A stretch of DNA of 64,000 nt from Lenzites betulinus (Eukaryota; Basidiomycota; Agaricomycetes; Polyporales; Polyporaceae), in the NCBI GenBank assembly GCA_022264855.1, contig JABYQU010000027.1, positions 62,001-126,000 of the forward strand, read 5' to 3'. Below the pieces are notes generated by a model that did no database searches, was not told the DNA's origin, and saw only the letters and a program-made list of their open reading frames with translations. Shown piece after piece: positions 52,182 to 64,000 of the stretch. Numbering within the stretch: position 1 is the first letter of the stretch; the number at the start of each line of letters is the position of its first letter. The position numbers and the translations under genes are program-made.

Positions 52182-55100
52182 ATGAGGCTGTTCTCTATTC
52201 TGCTTGGTGCGACGTGCGCCTATGCACTACACGCCTCGGAGGCCGGCGTGCTTGACTGGCATAAACCTCAAGTTGGCGTTCCGCTCGTACATTCACCCTC
52301 TACCGCTCCGACATTCCACAGACGACAATATGAGAGCGGGGCAACGCGAAGTATTGTTCTCAGTGCAACGCAAAGCAATGTTCTTGCCGCACTTCATCCA
52401 AACAATGGCTCTTTAGGTGAGTACGCCTTTTGCGACTGGTGACGTACAAGAAGGACGAATGCAGTCAAGTACAGCATGGCGGTATCTGTTCGACGACGAA
52501 GATAATATCGTAACTTATTCCAAACATAATGACGGTACGTGGAACCTCCCTTTGCCAGGAAACCCATGGCTGACTGTTTTGAACAGTTGTTGCCGTCCTG
52601 TCCGGAGTGGGAGGTGCATACCTCCGCCTGCTTGATGCCATCGAGGGTGACCTGTTGCTGGAAACTCGATTGCATACCCCCGAAGCTGGGCGGCTACTTG
52701 AACCAGACAACATAGGCACCGCAATAACATTCGGAACGGGAGAGCAAGCAAGTCAAGTCTTCGTGATGACAGACGGACATGTCCTCCGTAGCATCGACCG
52801 CGTAACTGGGGAGGTGAAATGGGGCTGGAGCACACCAGATCAAACGTGAGTATCAATTAGCTCTCTGCTGCTGCAATGAGATTTGGACTTCGGTAATAAT
52901 TACTGTTCACGTGCATTAGCTAACACCCTGACTATTAGGTCTCTTGTCGTATATTCAAAGATACTCGCGACGCCGTCTGCCATCTATCTCCTCGGCCTTT
53001 CGAAGTCCTTCGCGTCGTACACGCTTCACATTACGTCCCTGTCCCCCGTTACCGGCGAGCTCATCAGCGACGTTAACGTCCCTTCGAGTGTCACCTCTGG
53101 GTTTTCGGACGTACTCGTGCTACGTGATCTTAGGACATCAGAAGCGGAACCTCAAGTCGTATGGCTGGAGGGAAAGGTCATCAAGTCCTTCGCATTAACG
53201 CCGAGCCTCAAGGCAAAGACCAGCGCCATTAAGGAGGCCGTGTACAGATCCATCGAAGATGTCGGGGTGTCCGAATATGGCCAGTTCGTTGCTGTCAAGG
53301 AGGATGGTTCTGCCCGGGTGATTAGACTCAGCTCCGAGGGCTTGAAGGTAATCTGGGAGTATGCGGACTCTGTACGTACGATGCTGTCTAGGCTGCCAGA
53401 TTGCCATATTGACTTTCTTCTCGCAGGCCACGTCGCCTCAGCGCTCCGATCCAACCTATGCTGGCGGTCTAGACGTCGATGGATACCCGTATATTGCCCG
53501 GGTTTTCTGGTCACATTCATTTAGGGTGCGTTTTTGCCGGTCCCCGATGGGCATTCGTCCTGACACACTCCCAGCAAGCCTCGGCGCACATCTTTGCGTC
53601 ACACCTCGCGGAGGGGAAGGGTCTCGTTACAGGATTCACGTTCCCCTTCAAGACCGCGGAGCACGGCATTATTAGCCATGTACGTTGTTCGCCTCCGTGC
53701 ATTATGAACTTCGCTGAACCTGTCGCTCAGGTCGCTGTTGACGCCGCTAACCCTGAGCCGTACAAAGTGCTCTCCCGGTTGTTCTTGACCACATCCACCG
53801 GGGCCGTCCAGCTTTGGCAACAAGACAAACTTCAATGGACACGCGAAGAAGGCCTCGCCGATATCCGTGTCGCCGAGCTCGTTGAGTTACCGGAAAGAAA
53901 GATCGCCTCGCATGCCAGCGTTGAGTTAGAGTCGTTTGGAGCGCGTCTCCGCCGGCAACTTTCCGACGCGCAGGTACGCAGCACGTTAGCCTGTGGGAGG
54001 AAGAGCGGACCTGACCTCCTTTCAGGATTTCCCTCAATACGCCGTCAACTTCGTGCGTCGATTCGTGACGGGCTCGTACGCGTCGGCGAGCGCTTCCGTT
54101 GCACCGGCTGCCAATGCAACGGAGCCTTTGTCTCGCGATACCTTCGGCTTTAGAAAAGTGGTTGTCGCCGCTACGTCGCATGGTAAGATCTATGGGATTG
54201 ACTCGGCAAACGGCGAGGTCCTGTGGAGTCGCGTCTTCGGCTTGGGATGGGCGGCGCAAGTGGGCGGCCAAATTATCCCCGCGAAAATGTTCGTGACCCG
54301 TACGGTTGGTGACGGAGAGGTCCCTCAAGTGGTTTTGGTCTCTCAGCGGAAAGCGAGCAATGTGAGTTCACCTCCGTCATCGTTCCCCCACTCCTGCTGA
54401 TTCCTACTCAGGGTCTCGTGGACACGGTATTGTTCCACGTAGATGCTCTGACCGGCGAAGATGCAAGAGGCAAGTCCCCCGCCAACGACGTCCTACAAGG
54501 CGAAGACGTCGTGTCTGGGCCGCTGGTGGAGGCGTTCCTCTTGCGTACAGATTTGGCCCGCATTGTCGTGCTCCTCGATGAGTTCCTCCAGGTACACCTG
54601 TATCCAGAAACGGACGACACGCTGCGCGCATTCGAGAAGGCTCTACCGAGCCTACGCATCCCATTGAAGTCCGGCCCCCCGGGCCAACGTCGTCTGACCG
54701 GCCACCAGATCCCTCCCAATGTCGAATTCACTGGTCGGTACATAGCGTACCCCACTTGGTCGCTGCCGTTCCCCCCTACTGAGGACATCCGCGCCGTCTT
54801 TGCGCGGCCCACGGACCCGGTGGCTTCGCTCGGGAAGGTTCTTGGGAACCGCACGACGCTGTACAAGTATCTCAACCCTAATCTTGTTGGGGTAGTGACT
54901 GGTCCCTCGGCGTCCGTACCGGCCTCGAAAACGGCGACGTGTGCAGTCTACCTCGTCGACGGGGCCAAGGGCACGATTCTCTATCATTCTGTGCTGCCGT
55001 CAGCGGACGGCGCGTGCGACGTAAAGGCGACTCTCGTTGAGAACTGGCTTGTCTATCACTACTACGACAATGAGGTCGGGCCCAGCCAGACCAAGGGCTA

Positions 55101-55868
55101 TCGCGTCGTCTCCGTCGAGCTATACGAGGGCCGTGGGATCGACGATAAGACGAAAAGGTGCGTGCCCCAATTTTCTGACGGTCCCGCTTGTTTTGACCTT
55201 CGGCATTTCCTAGCTCGGACCTGACGTCACTGTCGAACGAGACGACGGCGGTGAGCATCTACGAGCAGGCCTACGTGTTCCCGCGGGCTGTCACGACCCT
55301 CTCGTCCACGTCGACAAGCTATGGAATCACCACGAAGGATATCATCGGTGCGTTACGTCGCTATCAGTCGTAAAAAATGTGCCTCACAGTACGCTATCAC
55401 AGTGGCAAGTGAAACCGGCCAAATCCAGTCTTTCCCCCGCCGCTTCTTCGACCCACGTCGCCCGAAGCAGAAACCGACGGCGGAGGAGATGGAGGAATGG
55501 CTGATGCAGTACGACCCCGTGACCCCAGACGACCCCAAACGTGTGCTGTCGCACAAGTACGAGGTATGCCTCCTTGCCCCCATGCTCCCGCCGTTCGCGC
55601 TTATCTTACGGTTTATTCATACACACAGGTGGCCAAAACGCGGCGCATCGTGACGTCTCCGGCGCTGCTCGAGTCGACCTCTCTGGTCTTCGCGTATGGG
55701 CTGGACCTCTTCTCGACGCGCGTCGCGCCATCGAACACGTTCGACGTCCTCAGCGAGACGTTTAACAAAGCGCAGCTCGTGTTCACTATCGGTGGCCTCG
55801 CGCTCGCGATCGTCATCGTGAAGCCGATGGTGGCAAGTAAACGGCTGCGAGAGCGCTGGTACTCGTGA
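52182..55868 (+). CDS. EMC1: ER membrane protein complex subunit 1, 1016 aa
   Basis: Twelve exons: 52182-52416, 52475-52534, 52587-52845, 52939-53371, 53427-53525, 53575-53679, 53731-53973, 54026-54361, 54412-55157, 55214-55347, 55403-55563, 55629-55868. EMC1 is the large lumenal subunit of the EMC insertase/chaperone for multi-pass membrane proteins. Seen: a signal sequence (RLFSILLGATCAYA), then DWHKPQVGVP and beta-propeller repeats (YLRLLDAIEGDLLLE, VFVMTDGHVLRSIDRVTGE, KIYGIDSANGEVLWS). The C-terminal DUF1620-type domain has FPRRFFDPRRP, and a single membrane helix near the end (LVFTIGGLALAIVIV) is followed by a short basic tail. The length matches the family. Introns are 49-93 nt. Confidence 0.94.
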
Positions 55869-56276
55869 TATTTCTCGTGCGAGAGGAGATAGCGCCGTTG
55901 TAGTTCGTCGAACATCGTATGTATGGTGTAATTGATTAGACCATGAATTTCTTCTGCTGCAATGGCGTGAATGCTCGAACTGTGGCCTCAGCATTGTTGC
56001 GATGTTCGACCTTCAATATTTAGCACCTACGGCATAATATCCCCGGGCACTACAACTGGGCTGAACATCATCGTCAGATATCTTTCACTAGTACTTTCAC
56101 CGTAATCCTGAGTAAGTGAGCTCGACAGTCGACCCTAGGCAACACGCAGTAGGATCCCGCGATCATAACACAATATTATACAGGTTCATAACTCCAATTT
56201 ATAGTCGTCGAGCTCTGGAAACCGACTAAGATGAGACCAACGAGCTCACAGCGAGGCTATTGTAACATGTTTTCCC
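55869..56276. other. Convergent 3' flanks, EMC1 and acid phosphatase
   Basis: 408 bp, AT-richer. Nothing else seen. Confidence 0.45.
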
Positions 56277-58360
56277 TCAGCTACTACCACATTGCACGAG
56301 AATGCTCTCCGGCCCGGGCACCTGCTCCTCCAACGCGTCGATGAAGTCGTCGAGCGAGCGCCATTCGAGGCCCTGGACTGGTGTACCTTCGTGCAGGATA
56401 CGTACAAACCGCTCCTTGCTCTTAGTCTCCCAGACCTGGAGCGACGTCAATTATAGACGCAGACCGGGGTTTCCACCATGGCTCACCTCCATGGCTATCT
56501 CGGAGCCCAGCGCGGGCCACCGGAGCTGCTCGCGATTGCCTATACCGAGCAGAGCTGCCAGGCGAATCATGGTGCCGTCGTGCCCTACGTAGAACCTCAG
56601 TTTGTAGGGATCCTGACCAGAACGGAAGAGCTTGAAGTTTTGCGCGAGCTCAACCATGAACACTCCTGCAAAGCGGGTGCACGATAAGACCGTCAGTCAC
56701 GCGTGCGCGCGATACCGCTACTAGGTTTGCCCCACCGAAGTCCAGCTGAGAATACCGAGTGGCATTCTCGGCAGCATTCCAGATATAGCTGACGCCCGAC
56801 CGTGTTCAGCGCGCCGACACGGGGCAGGGGGCGCGCAGAGCGCCGCAGCGGGGAACTCACTTGTACTCGAAGTCGCCGATGGCGAAAACCGTGGCGGCGT
56901 CCGCGTCCGCGACACACGCCCCGGTCGCGTTGCACGGTAGGGGGTGGCCGTTGCACGTTCGCGAGCTGAATGTGTCGAAGAAATGATCGTCTGTGGGCGA
57001 ATCACGGTCAGAAGACGGGTGGAGAGGGCGTGCTTCCACGCGGACACCGCAACTCACACCACGATGCCCAGGCGTCGAGGCCGGCCGTCCCGAGGGTGGC
57101 GTCCAGGCGCGCCTTGAGGTCGGCGTTCGCCTCGAGATGGTCCGTCCAGGCGGGGATAGACTGGAACGCCGTCCGGATGGCGTCTGCGTTCGGGCAGGGG
57201 TAGCTCGGGGGAATGGAATCGATCTGGGAAGGCGCGGGGGTGTCAGTGCGAGATGTGCATAATAGAGAAGCGGGGCCGACGGACTGGTGATGGCTGTGTC
57301 GTCACCGGGAACGTCTTCGTCGACATGCTCGGGTCCATCCCCACCAGCAGCCCTCCCGCCACTTGGAACGTCCGAGTCTCCGTGGACGTGCGGACGAAGA
57401 TGTCGCGCTCGTCCACTGACGTAAGAAATCTAAGCGCATGGTGGTACACCGACCAGAAATCCTGCACAGAAGTCAGCAGTAATGCTGGAGGAGAAGGTGG
57501 ACATCTATCACCTGGCCGTGTCGGATAGCATCCTCAAGACCACCTTTGGTCAGCTGGCCTTCATCGCAGGTACCGTTCCATATCTGCGAGAGGAAGGGAT
57601 GCCAAGGGGGGCTGACTGTTTCATGGAAGATGTGTGCTCCTCCCCCTCCGTAACTGTACTGCATGAAGTCGGCACACTCCCAAGGTACGGCGTTTAGTTC
57701 GTTCTCCTTAGGATACAAGTTGTCTGGCGTCCTCTGTTCTCGGTGTGCGTCAGTACACGTCAAGTTATGGTGATCCAATGGTGACTGGGCGTGAACGAGA
57801 ACTGGCCAACCCTACTTGCAGCTGTCAAGGGTTCGACGCGCATCACTTCGCAAAAACTGACGAGACCCTGCATGCGGTGGGGGAAAAATGCAAGACCCAG
57901 GTGGGGGTTCGTGGAAGTGGGATGGGCACGACCTTCGCTGCTGACACGGAAAGCTTCCCTCCAAACTTCAGTACTCAGCACCCGCTCATGCGGACGATGT
58001 TCATGGGAACCACTAGTTCGTCCATGTGTTCTGTATGGCATGACAATTGTATGGGGACGATATGCTTGTTCGATGGGCATGGGTCCCATCCAATCTCTCA
58101 CGTACCTTGTGGTGGCGAATGACGGCATTGATATATACTAAGTTCGCGTCCGAAACATTGGATGGCTTGCGATAGTGCTTCGCGTTCACATGAGGTGCAT
58201 TGCAGTAGTTGTATGTGTTCCACGGTAGATTGTCCGGCGTGGTAGACGAATTATAGACTCCGTTCGCAGAAGCCAGTTGCCCCGTGTCGCCAGATGCCAG
58301 ACTGACCAAAAAACATAGCAGCGGGACCTGCAGCAGCCACTGCCAGAGAGCATTAGCCAT
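56277..58360 (-). CDS. Secreted histidine acid phosphatase, 446 aa
   Basis: Eight exons: 58360-58106, 57733-57512, 57461-57285, 57223-57058, 56990-56861, 56788-56736, 56665-56487, 56435-56277. Histidine acid phosphatases use a phospho-histidine intermediate to release phosphate from monoesters; the group includes phytases and lysosomal-type enzymes. Seen: a signal peptide (MANALWQWLLQ, hydrophobic to LASG), the catalytic RHHKRTP formed across intron 1 (RHHK|RTP), STETRTFQVAGGLL, several Cys likely in disulfides, and the proton-donor motif GHDGT. Whether phytate is the substrate cannot be told. The start follows the signal peptide logic; an in-frame ATG 13 codons upstream is possible. Intron 1 is 372 nt, the others 50-72. 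Confidence 0.9.
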
Positions 58361-58960
58361 GATGGGTAGCCTATCCGCTGAGAGCTGCTCGCAGGCCATG
58401 ATAATATACTGCGTTGACGTCGAACGTGCGTGCCATGCGGGCCTCGTCGGCCCCCCGTACTGGTCAGCTGTTGCAGCTTGCTGGCCGTGCGGCGGTATTT
58501 TGGGTGTTGCGCGTTATGGCCTGTTCGTTAGGCTGCTATGCCTCAATGCGCGAGTCGATTCTCAGAAGTCCACGGTGGCCGCTGCCAACGATGGTTGTAG
58601 TACGAGAGTGTGTTGCGTTCTTGGACCTGAGCGCCGTTCTGGCGTCTGCACCCGTAGCTACACAATCGACTCCGCTTGAATTCTGGAAATTGCACGTTCG
58701 CCTTAATACACGTTGCTTCACTCAATTGCCCGCAAATAGTTCGGAACTATGTATCTCTGGGAGATCCTTTAGACTGAGGGAAATCTAGGATGCCTCAACT
58801 GTGTGCATGAGTTTCCGCCGAGTCGAGTTGGGGGAGGAACTTTGACGCGCCGCCAGAAAGGGTCAGTTCACGTGCGCTTACATCACTTGGCCTCTTTCGA
58901 CTTGCGTCCATCTTCGCTCTCTTGTTCTCTGCAGAGTGCACGCCATACCTGGTCCTAAGC
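58361..58960. other. Divergent promoter region, acid phosphatase/DIS3
   Basis: 600 bp. No TATA box found. Small frames near 58414-58790 have no features. Confidence 0.4.
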
Positions 58961-61900
58961 ATGGCTGAAATAACAATTCGCAAGCGTCCACGGACGGAAG
59001 CTGTTATCACGCAGCGCAAATTCTTCAAGAAAACTGCCAGGGGCAAGGTCATAAAGGGTGCGTCCGCAGAATCACATTAAGTGCGGGAATTAACGCAAGG
59101 CGTGCCCCTCAGTTCTTCGCGAACGGTACCTTCGTGACGATGTTGCGTGCGGCATTCACAGTTGCGGGCTTTGCGCGCACGACGCAGACGTTCTCTTGCC
59201 GTCCCCGGGCTCGTTAGAACACGCGTCCTATAAGAATGGCCACTTTGTCTTGCCCGACACGAACATATTTCTTTCTCAGGTCAGTCGCCGTCGCCGCCCG
59301 CGCAGTAATCGTCACGCGTGTACTGCAAAATTCGATGACGATCTCCCCGTGGTCTGAGCACCTGTCCCGCAAACTTATACGTTAACTCTAGATGGACTTA
59401 ATGGAATCGCCGCTCTTCAACCCTCCAATCATACTGCTTCAGACAGTTCTGGAGGAAGTTCGCCATCGCTCATTACCGCTGTACAATCGCCTGAAAGGAT
59501 TGGTCAAAGCTGACGATAAGAAAATCTGGATCTTCTATAATGAGTATCGCTCGTGAGTCAAATCGGCAGGCTTCTCGGTGTCAATGATGCAATGGTAGGT
59601 GCAGAGAAACCGCCGTCATCCGAGAAGAAGGCGAATCCCCAAACGACCGTAATGACAGAGGTACCAGCGTCTCATGCTGAATGGTACGGTAAAGCTTAAC
59701 ACCCTTCCAGGTATCCGCAAGGCTACGGCATGGTACAATAGTCATATTTCACTCTCTCGCCCTCCTATCCGTGGACAATCACATCCGCCGCTGCCGACGG
59801 TAGTTCTTTTGACCGATGACGTCGCAAATCGGCAAAAGGGAGAGAGGGAAGGCTTGACCTGCGTCTCCGGTAGGTCTCACCAGGGTCCCTCCGCTGCTTT
59901 CTATTACTCATGACTACGCCCGCAGTGCGTAAATATATCGAGGGCATGAAGGAAGCGAGTAAATTGTCGGACCTGCTCGCAGCTGCCGGCTCGGACGGTC
60001 TAGAGCCGACGCAGGCAGCTTCGGTCCGGCAGGCGTTGTACCCAGAGGTTCGTCTGTCCCGACAGTCCATGTCATGTTTTTCATTCGACTGGTTATATTC
60101 TAGTATCTTCCGACGGCAACATTGTTAGCTGGGATCAAATCTGGCCGCCTACACCAAGGTCACTTCAATGCGAACCAGTACAACTATCTGGAGGTTCGTT
60201 ACAATGACGTACCTGGTAGCGGAGAACTAGTCACTGAACGCTGTTCACCGCAGGGCAACGTGTCCGTCTCCGCCTTTGAGAAGCCAATACTACTCATCGG
60301 CCGGGAACATATGAACCGGGCCGTCCAGGGTGACATTGTCGCCGTGGAAGTCTTCGATGAAAAGGATTGGAAAGCACCAGCCGACGAGGTCGTGGACCAA
60401 GAAGGTGTGTCCTTGTTCCCGTGCTCATGATAGACGAAGCGCTTATTATACAACAGCCACGTTGAAGAATGACGATGCCGAGGACTCCGAAGAAGAGGGC
60501 GGAGACGACGAGGCTCTCGCTGAGCGGAAGGTGCTGCAGACGGAACTCACAAAGCAGCTAGCTTCTAGCAAACAGCCTACGGGCCGCATTGTCGGCATCA
60601 TCAAGCGGAATTGGCGGTCGTGCGTGTCCGACCCTCACTTCGCTCGGCATAGATATTCACATTGCTTTGCAGATATGTGTGTCATATCGATAGTACGTCA
60701 CTGACCTCGACGAATCCCACATCCCTGTCCCAGCAGACCGTGTTCGCCACGCCGGTCTCCCGTCTTCTCCCGCGCATCCGCTTGCGCACTCGCCAGGCGC
60801 CGGCGCTTATTGGGCAGAAGATCCTGGTCACAATTGATCGATGGGAGCGGACCTCTCGCTACCCGGAGGGACACTTCGTCCGTGCCCTGGGCAAGGCCCA
60901 GAGCAAGGAAGCCGAGCAGGAGTCCTTATTGCTTGAGTTTGACGTCCCATATAGGCCCTTTGGGAAGGCCATCCTAGACTGTCTCCCTTCAGAGGGCGAT
61001 AGCTGGGTCGTTCCTCCAAAGAGCTCCACCGACCTCAACTGGCGGGACCGCGAGGATCTGAGGGACCTGATCATCTGTAGCATCGATCCCCCTGGTAAGC
61101 ATATTCACACACGTGTGGATGAGTCGACATTGACGTTGTGGCGTCCAGGCTGCCAAGACATCGACGACGCCCTGCATGCGCGCCGACTCCCGAACGGGAA
61201 CATTGAGGCCGGCGTCCGTACGTTTCCCCAAACGCTCTACGTGCCCCGGAAACGTCCTGCTAATTGACAACGAAGATATCGCCGACGTATCGCACTTCGT
61301 TCTCCCCGACACTCCCATGGACCATGAAGCCGCGGCCCGCGGCACAACGGTATATCTCGTCGACAAGCGGATAGACATGCTTCCCGCACTTCTAGGAACA
61401 AACCTTTGCTCTCTGCGGCCTCACGTGGAACGGCTAGCGTTCTCAGTCATATGGGTAGGTGCCGTGATCGATCCGCACGCAATTGGATATGAGAGCTCAC
61501 CGGCCATTGCCTGGTCACAGGAATTGTCTCCTGCAGCCGAGATCGTGAACGTACGCTTCACCAAATCAGTGATTGCCTCGAAATCCGCTTTTACGTACGA
61601 GGAAGCCCAAATTCGCAAGGACGACCCGTGAGTATGCATGTACTGTTGAGCGTGAGAACAGCCCCTTATCGTATTTGCAGGAAGCTTTCGGACGAGCTGA
61701 CGGAGAGTATCCGGCTGCTCAATGACCTAGCAAGGAAATTGAAAGCGGGGAGGATGGCCGCCGGGGCCTTGAATCTGGCCTCGCCCGAAGTCAAGATCCA
61801 TCTTGACAGCTCCGAATCTTCTGATCCTGTCGACGTAGAGCAGAAGGAGCTGAGGGAAACGAACAGCCTAGTTGAGGAGTTCATGCTGCTGGCCAATATC

Positions 61901-62944
61901 AGCGTGGCGGGGAAGATACAGGAAACGTTCCCACAGACCGCTGTTTTGAGGTATGAGCTTCCGTCCGAACTGCGCGCGCCGTCAATGCTCATATTGACCG
62001 CAGGCGGCATTTACCTCCGCCCCGGACAAATTTTGAGAAGTTGCAAGACATTCTCAAGAAGCGCAAGGGAATGGGGCTGGATGTTTCCACCTCGGGTGCG
62101 CTGGCGGCGTCGTTGGACGAGTGTGTTGTAAGCATGGTCTGATGGAAGCGCCCCTCCCCACTCCTCATTGCTTCCCGCAGGACCCCACCGAGCCCGCATT
62201 CAACACCCTCGTTCGCATCATGGCAACGCGCTGCATGCTGTCGGCGGAATACTTCTGCTCCGGCAGCGTGGCCCGGGATACGTTCGGTCATTACGGACTG
62301 GCGAGCCCAATTTACACGCATTTCACGAGTCCCATCAGGCGTTACGCAGGTGAGCTGGAGATTTTTTGTGCCCCGCTATTGTTATCTCATGGTCACCATC
62401 CGTGTGCGCGGAAGATGTCTTGGCACACCGACAGCTCGCCGCGGCGATCGGGTACACCCCGCTGCATGCAAGCCTGCATTCGAAGTCGCATGTCGAGCGG
62501 GTGTTGGAGGTAGTAAACAAGCGGCACAGGATGGCGCAGATGGCGAGCCGGGCGAGCGTCGAGTTCTACGTCGGCCTGGCCCTGAAGGCGCGGAGCGAGA
62601 AGGAAACCGTTATTGAGGACGCCTTCGTGATTCGCACGTTCCGGAATGGCCTCGGGGTCTTCGTATCCAGGTACGAGCTCCTGCCGGTATTAAGGTTGGG
62701 TTATGAGAAGCAAACTGAGAACTTCCCCAACAGATTGGGCCTCGAGGGCCTCGTGACGTTCAAGCGCGAGATCCAGTTCGATGCCGATAACTACACGATC
62801 ACAATCCCGTCGGACGGCGGCGACGTCACGGTCTCGGTCTTCGACAAGGTGAGGGTGAGGATCGACGTGGAGCAAGACAAGAACACGCAGCGCGGACGGG
62901 TCGTCATGTCACTTTCGCACCCCGTAGATTCACGCGGCATGTAG
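58961..62944 (+). CDS. DIS3: Exosome exoribonuclease DIS3/RRP44, 989 aa
   Basis: Eighteen exons: 58961-59057, 59113-59279, 59392-59552, 59605-59660, 59711-59869, 59926-60047, 60104-60193, 60254-60404, 60457-60616, 60673-61094, 61149-61217, 61276-61454, 61521-61627, 61681-61950, 62004-62127, 62181-62349, 62415-62670, 62734-62944. It is the catalytic subunit of the RNA exosome, degrading RNA 3'-5' and cutting it with its PIN domain. Seen: a basic N-terminus, an N-terminal CR3-like cluster (CGIHSCGLC), PIN domain ([11 protein letters not shown]), cold-shock domains ([21 protein letters not shown]), RNB centre ([16 protein letters not shown], acidic residues 526, 532, 534, 535), [13 protein letters not shown], and an S1-like C-terminus. 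The last intron (63 nt) is in frame; splicing restores the family spacing ([11 protein letters not shown]). Confidence 0.95.
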
Positions 62945-63587
62945 GGTTGCTGTAGCATATTGACTGCCCAGTGCGTGCGACAGTCACACTCACCGCCGTG
63001 CCCGTGGCCTCCGTACGATGGCCGCATTAAAAGCTGAGTTCAGGAAGCGGACATGCGTGCCCCCTGGTCGTACCCACATATCCACTTTGTCTGCGGCTTC
63101 TCCCATAATGACCCAGGGTCTGGGAACCAAGCAGGTGGGCCCGGGGTAGTGCCGCCGCACGCCCTTCCGGAAGTATGGGGATCTCCGAGTACGCACGCCA
63201 CGACGGCGGCGACAATCCACCCATACGAGATCTGACTGACCGCAAAGGCAAAGCTTGAACGGCAATTGCATGAAGTGCTCCGCTGCTATTTTGGCACCCC
63301 CTTTACCTAAGGCTTATGCACCAGGCGTGTTCCCTCGATGTCGGCACATGGAGGCCATATGCAGGCGGTTCTTGGGACACCATGGGGGGTTGATGCAATG
63401 GGTCCGCGTCTTTTCGTAAATGTCCTTCGGCTAAACCACGCCCCTACAGTATGCGACGGGTCGCCGTTGCGTGGACGGGAAGCACCAATCGTGGACGAAC
63501 GCGGCGGGGGTCAATGTCGCACAGGGGGGATAAATACCCTGCAGGTTCGGTGACGGACGAGCATCTACCCCGCATACCCTCAGCCTC
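62945..63587. other. Intergenic
   Basis: 3' flank of DIS3 and promoter of the second P450; GATAAATA near 63527 is a possible TATA box about 60 bp before the ATG. No other gene seen. Confidence 0.45.
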
Positions 63588-64000
63588 ATGGACGCCCCCC
63601 TCAACCTCCCATTACTCTTCCTAGCCTCCTTCGTACTCGTCCTTGCAGTCCTCACTGTAAGGCGCAAAAAACAAAACCTCCCCCCGGGCCCGAAGGGCCT
63701 TCCCATCGTCGGCAATATCTTCGACGTCCCCAAGGAGTTCGAATGGCTCGCATACGAAAACTGGGCCCGAGAGTACCGTAAGCCCATCCTGTCGACGTCC
63801 GCGCATGCCCGAGGCTGACGGGTGACCGGCTCCCGCGCTGCAACAGAGACGGATATTATATACCTCAACCTTGCCGGGACGCCGGTTATTGTCGTCAATT
63901 CCGCCCAAGCAGCGCACGACCTTTTCGAGAAGAGATCGTCGCTCTACTCTGATAGGTACGTCTGCCGTCTGGCGCGTATCAAAAACTGCCGTTGCTTGAT
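63588..64000 (+). CDS. Cytochrome P450, N-terminal part (runs off window)
   Basis: Exons 63588-63777 and 63847-63955; the window ends inside the next intron. The start encodes a membrane anchor (LNLPLLFLASFVLVLAVL), a basic stop-transfer (RRKK) and the proline hinge LPPGPKGLPIVGN. The second exon gives DIIYLNLAGTPVIVVNS and EKRSSLYSDR, which continues the usual P450 N-terminal beta sheet and helix B. It is a typical ER-anchored fungal P450, unlike the anchor-less gene at 5.5-8.3 kb; the two belong to different subfamilies by eye. Confidence 0.9.

Noticed and set aside
1..64000. CRISPR arrays, operons, riboswitches, phage genes
   Set aside because: None seen, and none expected in fungal nuclear DNA with spliced genes.

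Overview
This is nuclear DNA from a filamentous basidiomycete, most likely an Agaricomycete of polypore type. That is an inference from gene content and architecture; no species marker is present. The genes are split by many 47-80 nt GT-AG introns, coding DNA is GC-rich, and the set includes cytochrome P450s, a FunK1-type fungal kinase, an expanded F-box family, a secreted histidine acid phosphatase and TAP-type S33 hydrolases. All exon structures were assembled by hand from splice signals, reading phase and remembered family consensus. Every multi-exon model listed keeps an open frame across all its junctions.

Region 1 (1-21 kb) is accessory. An inverted segmental duplication brackets about 11.8 kb. 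The left arm (1-~4640) carries F-box A (-), F-box B (+) and an isochorismatase-like hydrolase (-). The right arm (~16440-19755) is its mirror image: the same hydrolase (+), a wrecked copy of F-box B (-) and F-box A' (+). Between the arms lie a 9-exon P450 without a membrane anchor, about 4.5 kb of GC-rich DNA with no convincing gene, a FunK1 kinase and tRNA-Cys(GCA).

Region 2 (21-33 kb) holds two intact, divergently transcribed secreted alpha/beta hydrolases (S33/TAP type). They have identical 13-exon structures that include an 11-nt microexon, and a spare copy of the last exon follows the second gene. Next come an unrecognised 372-aa gene and an eight-finger C2H2 zinc-finger gene.

Region 3 (33-46 kb) holds a beta-carbonic anhydrase, a protein with a PD-(D/E)xK-nuclease-like motif set, a coiled-coil protein tentatively of mug135 type, and a 73-aa conserved-looking small protein. 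It also holds a 608-bp hAT-type MITE with perfect 16-bp terminal inverted repeats and an 8-bp target duplication, followed by a third F-box relic.

Region 4 (47-64 kb) is a dense housekeeping block: QCR6 (complex III hinge protein), TDP1 (DNA repair), EMC1 (ER membrane protein insertion), a histidine acid phosphatase, DIS3/RRP44 (exosome nuclease), and the 5' end of a second, membrane-anchored P450 that runs off the window. TDP1/EMC1 and the phosphatase/DIS3 are divergent pairs that share intergenic promoters.

No prokaryotic features (operons, CRISPR arrays, ribosome binding sites) are expected or seen. The most unusual structures are the mirrored duplication, the duplicated 13-exon hydrolases with a spare last exon, and the hAT MITE beside a decayed F-box gene.
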